A stretch of DNA of 54,164 nucleotides from contig JADQBA010000057.1 of the NCBI GenBank assembly GCA_016903675.1, positions 1 through 54,164 on the forward strand, written 5' to 3'. Source of the stretch: Stigonema ocellatum SAG 48.90 = DSM 106950. Its GTDB lineage: Bacteria > Cyanobacteriota > Cyanobacteriia > Cyanobacteriales > Nostocaceae. Positions 51,089 through 54,164 of this stretch are shown one piece after another. The notes below the pieces were generated by a model that was not told the DNA's origin, made no database searches, and saw nothing but the letters and a program-made list of their open reading frames with translations. Every line of letters starts with the position of its first letter. Positions within the stretch are counted from its first letter, which is position 1. Made by a program: the position numbers and the translations under genes.

Positions 51089-51862
51089 TTAAAAAGGGAA
51101 AAACTGAAGCAAGACTGAGCCAAGACTTCCCACAAGATCCATAAGACTGGGTTTACCAGCACTTATTTTTGTGGGATCGAGGGGTGTTTGCAGTTCTTGA
51201 ATAAAAGCCTGTGCTGTTTGCAGTCCAGCAGTATCATTTTGAGATTTAAAAAGTTTGACCGCAACCAGGGTATCTTTGAGTGCACCTTGTCGGTCAAATG
51301 ATTGGTAACGAGCAACACCTCGAGCCAAGTAAGCGCCTGCATAGTCGGTTTTGGTAGCGATCGCTTGATTGAAATAGTCTATCGCTTGCTGTTGGTGACC
51401 TTTTTGGGCTTCTGCTACACCCCACGCATAGAATTCTTCTGGTTTGGCAACTTGCAATGGTATGCCAACTGCTCCTTGTAAGTTAGCGTCATTGATATTC
51501 ACACCAGTCAATTCTGCATTAACTAGATAGGTATTTCTCAAGTCAGTACCTAACAAGATTGCCCCACCGAGTTTAGCACCGCTAAGGTTAACACCAAATA
51601 AAACCGTGCCGCTCAAGTTTGCGCCCCTCAAATCCGCGCCGCTTAAGTTTCCACGGCTGAGGTTAGCACCTGCGAGATTAGCACCCCTCAAGTTTGCACC
51701 AGATAAATCAGCCATCACCAAACCAGCGCCGCTTAAGTCACAGTTTTGACATTGTTTATTTGCCAGTAACTGTCTTATTTGTTCTGGATTTGCTGCTTGG
51801 GCAATGTGGCTCAGGCTAATTGTGGTTAAAAATGCGGTTGTGGCTAGAATATGGCTTTTCAT
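51089..51862 (-). CDS. Secreted pentapeptide-repeat and TPR protein
   Basis: 257 residues. A signal peptide (HILATTAFLTTISLSHIAQA) precedes a start block EQIRQLLANKQCQNCDLSGA, found in many cyanobacterial pentapeptide proteins. About 17 pentapeptide units follow (A(D/N)LSG type, residues 40-130), which should fold as a right-handed quadrilateral helix. Two TPR-like units come next (WGVAEAQKGHQQQAIDYFNQ and YLARGVARYQSFDRQGALKD), then a short hydrophobic tail ending FPF. Lumenal or periplasmic. Function unknown; a protein-binding scaffold is likely. The intergenic space to tenA has CCCCACTCCCC repeat. Confidence 0.82.
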   Translation of the reverse strand: MKSHILATTAFLTTISLSHIAQAANPEQIRQLLANKQCQNCDLSGAGLVMADLSGANLRGANLAGANLSRGNLSGADLRGANLSGTVLFGVNLSGAKLGGAILLGTDLRNTYLVNAELTGVNINDANLQGAVGIPLQVAKPEEFYAWGVAEAQKGHQQQAIDYFNQAIATKTDYAGAYLARGVARYQSFDRQGALKDTLVAVKLFKSQNDTAGLQTAQAFIQELQTPLDPTKISAGKPSLMDLVGSLGSVLLQFFPF

Positions 51863-52242
51863 AGGCAGTATTGCAGTATCTTATACCCGATTTCTCACCA
51901 TAGCACAGATAGCTTTAAAGCTTCATACATCAGTTATGCCGTTGAATCAGAGTTGAAACAAGCTGGTTTTGCCTGTTCATTTCGCTAGTTGTCTTGGTTG
52001 GCGAAGACCAACTTTGTTCTGCAAATATGCTGAGGGTCAACGTCAGGGTAGCCGCCAGCAATAGTTTTTCAAGCATGATAATTTCCCTTCAACTGCTAAG
52101 TAATAAATATCACTCATTTTTATCTTAGGATAAGATATCAACCGACTCAGGGAAAGTGACCTTGCTCTGGTACGTGAGTGATATTTGTCACTAGTATAGC
52201 TTTTTTGCTCTTTAACTACTGAGGATTTACGCTTTGTGGCAT

Positions 52243-52370
52243 AAGTAGGTCGGCGTGAATAATTAAAGGTTTGTAGTTGCGCAGAGAGCGCTCATATCTA
52301 GAGCGCTCTCTGCGCAACTACGAGCCCTTACTTGCATTCATATAGTTCGGTTTTTCTTAACGATCTACTT
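52243..52370. mobile_element. Sister copy of the 44069 element
   Basis: AAGTAGGTCGGCG (52243) to GATCTACTT (52370); core GTAGTTGCGCAGAGAGCGC with its complement. Arms and spacing match 44069-44195. The upstream 51863-52242 has no convincing gene. Confidence 0.7.
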
Positions 52371-52378
52371 AGTTATGC

Positions 52379-52472
52379 CAATACTGCTCGGAAAGAGCGA
52401 AAATTAGAAACCCGGTAACTCTTACGAAACCGGGTTTCTGGCACCTCAACTATCCTTAACCGACAAGTATTG
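52379..52472. mobile_element. MITE with GAAACCCGG core and near-perfect 10-bp target duplication
   Basis: CAATACTGC (52379) to CAAGTATTG (52472), core of AGAAACCCGG/CCGGGTTTCT arms, almost the same as the element at 8536. Flanks TTAGTTATGC (52369-52378) and ATAGTTATGC (52473-52482) agree at 9 of 10 positions. It lies directly next to the 52243 element and before the pentapeptide remnant. Confidence 0.75.
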
Positions 52473-52476
52473 ATAG

Positions 52477-52560
52477 TTATGCCACTGAGGTTAGCACCGT
52501 CCAGGAGAGTGCCATTCAAATTAGCTCCGTCAAGGTTGGCATAACTGAGATTAGCACCCC
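52477..52560 (-). pseudogene. Remnant of a pentapeptide-repeat gene
   Basis: On the minus strand the frame reads GANLSYANLDGANLNG, then TLLDGANLSGI: five or six pentapeptide units with no start or end. Likely a piece of a lost pentapeptide gene. Confidence 0.65.
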
Positions 52561-52598
52561 TACTATGAATTATGAATTGTGAAAATCACGATTTATTT

Positions 52599-52628
52599 TG
52601 TAGAGACGCGATTAATCGCGTCTCTACA
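52599..52628. repeat. TGTAGAGACGCGATT palindrome
   Basis: Perfect 30-base palindrome TGTAGAGACGCGATT with its complement. The same core is in the element at 1954 in shortened form. Confidence 0.7.
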
Positions 52629-52737
52629 AGTGTTAAAAAAATACAAATCTAAACATAATTTATTACTAAATTTTGCAACGCCTAATTATTTTAATTTAAG
52701 TTAACAATATTCTTGTTTTCATCTTTTTATCTATAGC

Positions 52738-52899
52738 ACGTGGAGGAATTACAAACACCCCCTCCCCAAGGGGGAAGTCAAAAGTCAAAAGTCAAAATTC
52801 AAAACACTTTTGACTTTTGACTTTTGACTTTTGAATTTCCGCGTAGCGGCTTGTCCCCCTTGTCCTCCTTGTTCGGCTCTTAAATAGGATGGCTATATG
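52738..52899. repeat. TATAGC-ended element carrying GTCAAAA/TTTTGAC heptamer arms
   Basis: A TATAGCACGTGG start near 52733 and a TAGGATGGCTATA end near 52898 match the 50066 family. The inside has tandem GTCAAAA (about 52778-52800) facing tandem TTTTGAC (about 52806-52836), so the whole can fold. The rest up to 53036 is A+T-rich. Confidence 0.6.
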
Positions 52900-53036
52900 A
52901 CTTCCGATAGATAAAAATTTCCTCCAAGAGATTGATGGAAATTTGCTAAATAAATGAATAATTAAAGTAAGCGACGTAAATTAATTTGCTAATAAGTAAA
53001 GTTGCTAATAATTAATTTTGCTTGGAGGAATTAACA

Positions 53037-54164
53037 ATGGTTGTAGGTATAAACACAAATAGACGTGGTATTGGCGTATTTTCTAGTCGTGGGGATGTTG
53101 AAGGCGCACTACATGAATTAAGAGATTCAGGCTTTCCCATGGATAGAGCGTCTGTAATTGCACAGAACTCAGACAGCACAGATGATATTGCTGGTGCTGA
53201 AGTACGGGAACGGGTTGGCAATAAAGCTGATGAAGGTGCTACAGTGGGAGCACTTTCTGGTGGTACTTTAGGCGGCTTGACTGGCTTATTAGTCGGTCTT
53301 GGTGCTTTAGCAATCCCCGGAATAGGTCCAATCATGCTTGCAGGCGCAACGGCAACTGCCCTTGCTACAACTTTAGCTGGGGCTGGTATTGGTGCAGTGG
53401 CTGGTAGTTTGGTTGGGGGATTGATTGGTTTGGGAATCCCCGAAGAGGAAGCTAGAGCCTACAACTCTCGAGTAGAGCGCGGACACTATTTAGTTATTAT
53501 AGATGGCACGGATTCAGAAATTGCCAGAGCACGAGCAATTCTGGAACGTCGGGGAATTGAAGACTTTGCCGTCTACGATCAACCGAATACCAAAAGTACA
53601 GATTTTATCACCTCAGTGACTCCAATTCCCGCCGTCCCTAATGGGGGTGTTGGTTTTACCAAACACGCTATCGGTTATTTCCAAACTAGAAATGATGCCG
53701 AGGCTGCAATTAATGATTTGCGATCTGCTGGCTTCCCCTTGAGCCAAATTTCCTTGATTCATCGGGACTCCTTGCAAGGGGAACTCTTTATAGGCGTAAC
53801 TGAAAGCGATCGCTTTGACGCCATGAGATTGGGTCTACCCGATGCGAGAGCTCGCTTCTACAATGAGCGAGTCCATCAAGGGGATTATGTGCTGATCGCC
53901 AGCGGTACAGAAGATGAGATCAATCATGCTGCTGTAATTCTCTCTCGGCGTGGAATTCAACAGTGGGAAATGTACGATCCAACTACAATCAGCCCAGCGT
54001 CTGTGCAAACTCCCAGACGGGCGATTGGAGTCTTCCCTCACGGTCGAGATGCAGAAGCAGCAATCACCGAACTGCGAAATGCGGGTTTTCCGTTGAACCA
54101 AGTGTCGTTGATTGCCAAAGATGCAGATGGCAATAACCCGGTGGGGGGTGTGAATACCCAACCA
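53037..54164 (+). CDS. General-stress-protein (YflT/GSP17M-like) multi-repeat protein, 3' end outside the window
   Basis: 376 codons are open from the ATG at 53037 to the window end with no stop. A clear GGAGG ribosome site lies eight bases before the start. Three similar alpha-beta modules are visible: RRGIGVFSSRGDVEGALHEL (about 9-28), AIGYFQTRNDAEAAINDL (about 215-232) and AIGVFPHGRDAEAAITELRN (about 332-351). Each continues with GFP-(M/L)-(D/S/N)-x-x-S and, in the first two, closes with GHYLVIIDGT or GDYVLIASGT. The first is interrupted by a glycine-zipper hydrophobic stretch (about 75-145, GALSGGTLGGLTGLLVG), which may sit in or on membranes. Role in stress tolerance is known only by family name. 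Confidence 0.85.
   Translation, partial: MVVGINTNRRGIGVFSSRGDVEGALHELRDSGFPMDRASVIAQNSDSTDDIAGAEVRERVGNKADEGATVGALSGGTLGGLTGLLVGLGALAIPGIGPIMLAGATATALATTLAGAGIGAVAGSLVGGLIGLGIPEEEARAYNSRVERGHYLVIIDGTDSEIARARAILERRGIEDFAVYDQPNTKSTDFITSVTPIPAVPNGGVGFTKHAIGYFQTRNDAEAAINDLRSAGFPLSQISLIHRDSLQGELFIGVTESDRFDAMRLGLPDARARFYNERVHQGDYVLIASGTEDEINHAAVILSRRGIQQWEMYDPTTISPASVQTPRRAIGVFPHGRDAEAAITELRNAGFPLNQVSLIAKDADGNNPVGGVNTQP

Noticed and set aside
51863..52242. Possible small gene in the gap after the pentapeptide/TPR gene
   Set aside because: Short open frames only, without ribosome sites or recognisable protein sequence.
1..54164. tRNA, rRNA or riboswitch genes
   Set aside because: I looked in the longer gaps for cloverleaf ends (CCA-side GGTTCGAATCC blocks) and known riboswitch cores and saw none I could support by eye; a covariance search would settle it.

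Overview
The window is from a filamentous, probably heterocyst-forming (Nostocales-type) cyanobacterium. It carries psbE-psbF-psbL-psbJ preceded by the membrane rubredoxin gene and ycf48, a divergent ndhC-ndhK-ndhJ cluster, many HIP1 (GCGATCGC) palindromes, heptamer-like tandem repeats, and families of small repeats typical of large Nostocales genomes. The genus cannot be fixed from the sequence alone.

Layout. 0.3-1.9 kb: minus-strand operon for a small membrane protein, an amicyanin-like cupredoxin lipoprotein and a secreted metallophosphoesterase. 2.8-4.2 kb: ECF sigma factor and RskA-type anti-sigma factor. 4.1-6.9 kb: in-frame chimera of nSTAND1 ATPase, pentapeptide repeats and TolC pieces. 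7.3-8.2 kb: frameshifted Rpn/DUF4351 gene. 8.8-15.8 kb: the most interesting locus, a four-gene operon (vWA membrane protein, 1084-residue tubulin/FtsZ-superfamily protein, ZorA/MotA-like motor subunit, ZorB/MotB/OmpA-like stator partner). It is followed by an Imm1 immunity gene, a toxin tail and a deleted second copy of part of the zorA-like gene. 16.7-19 kb: first FdhF/YdeP molybdopterin oxidoreductase. 19-24 kb: interrupted Uma2 gene, antitoxin with a PIN remnant, asnB, and the 3' part of a group II intron. 24-29 kb: ilvD, a Ca2+/H+ antiporter, a kinase/receiver tail and unknown genes.

29.3-34.5 kb is the photosynthetic core: ndhCKJ on the minus strand, then rubA, ycf48, psbE, psbF, psbL and psbJ on the plus strand, with a repeat element inserted between psbL and psbJ. 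35-41 kb holds a large unknown protein, a Rieske-oxygenase tail, a complete PIN toxin-antitoxin pair, and a second, split TA locus. 41-46 kb holds a DUF6918-like gene, the second FdhF paralogue, a collapsed oxalate/formate-type MFS gene and a secreted HD-domain protein. 46.7-51.9 kb holds a hybrid kinase with an AhpD-like N-terminus, a broken kinase fragment, tenA and a pentapeptide/TPR protein. The right edge cuts a multi-repeat general-stress protein that starts at 53037 and runs off the window.

The accessory DNA is heavily shaped by small non-autonomous elements. Several have visible terminal inverted repeats and target duplications (10 bp, 5 bp or TA). They sit in Uma2, in a kinase remnant, between psbL and psbJ, and exactly at the stop codon of the tubulin-like gene. 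The housekeeping and photosynthesis genes are intact. Many genes in the flanks are truncated, frameshifted or fused, so this is a region of frequent insertion and deletion around a conserved core.
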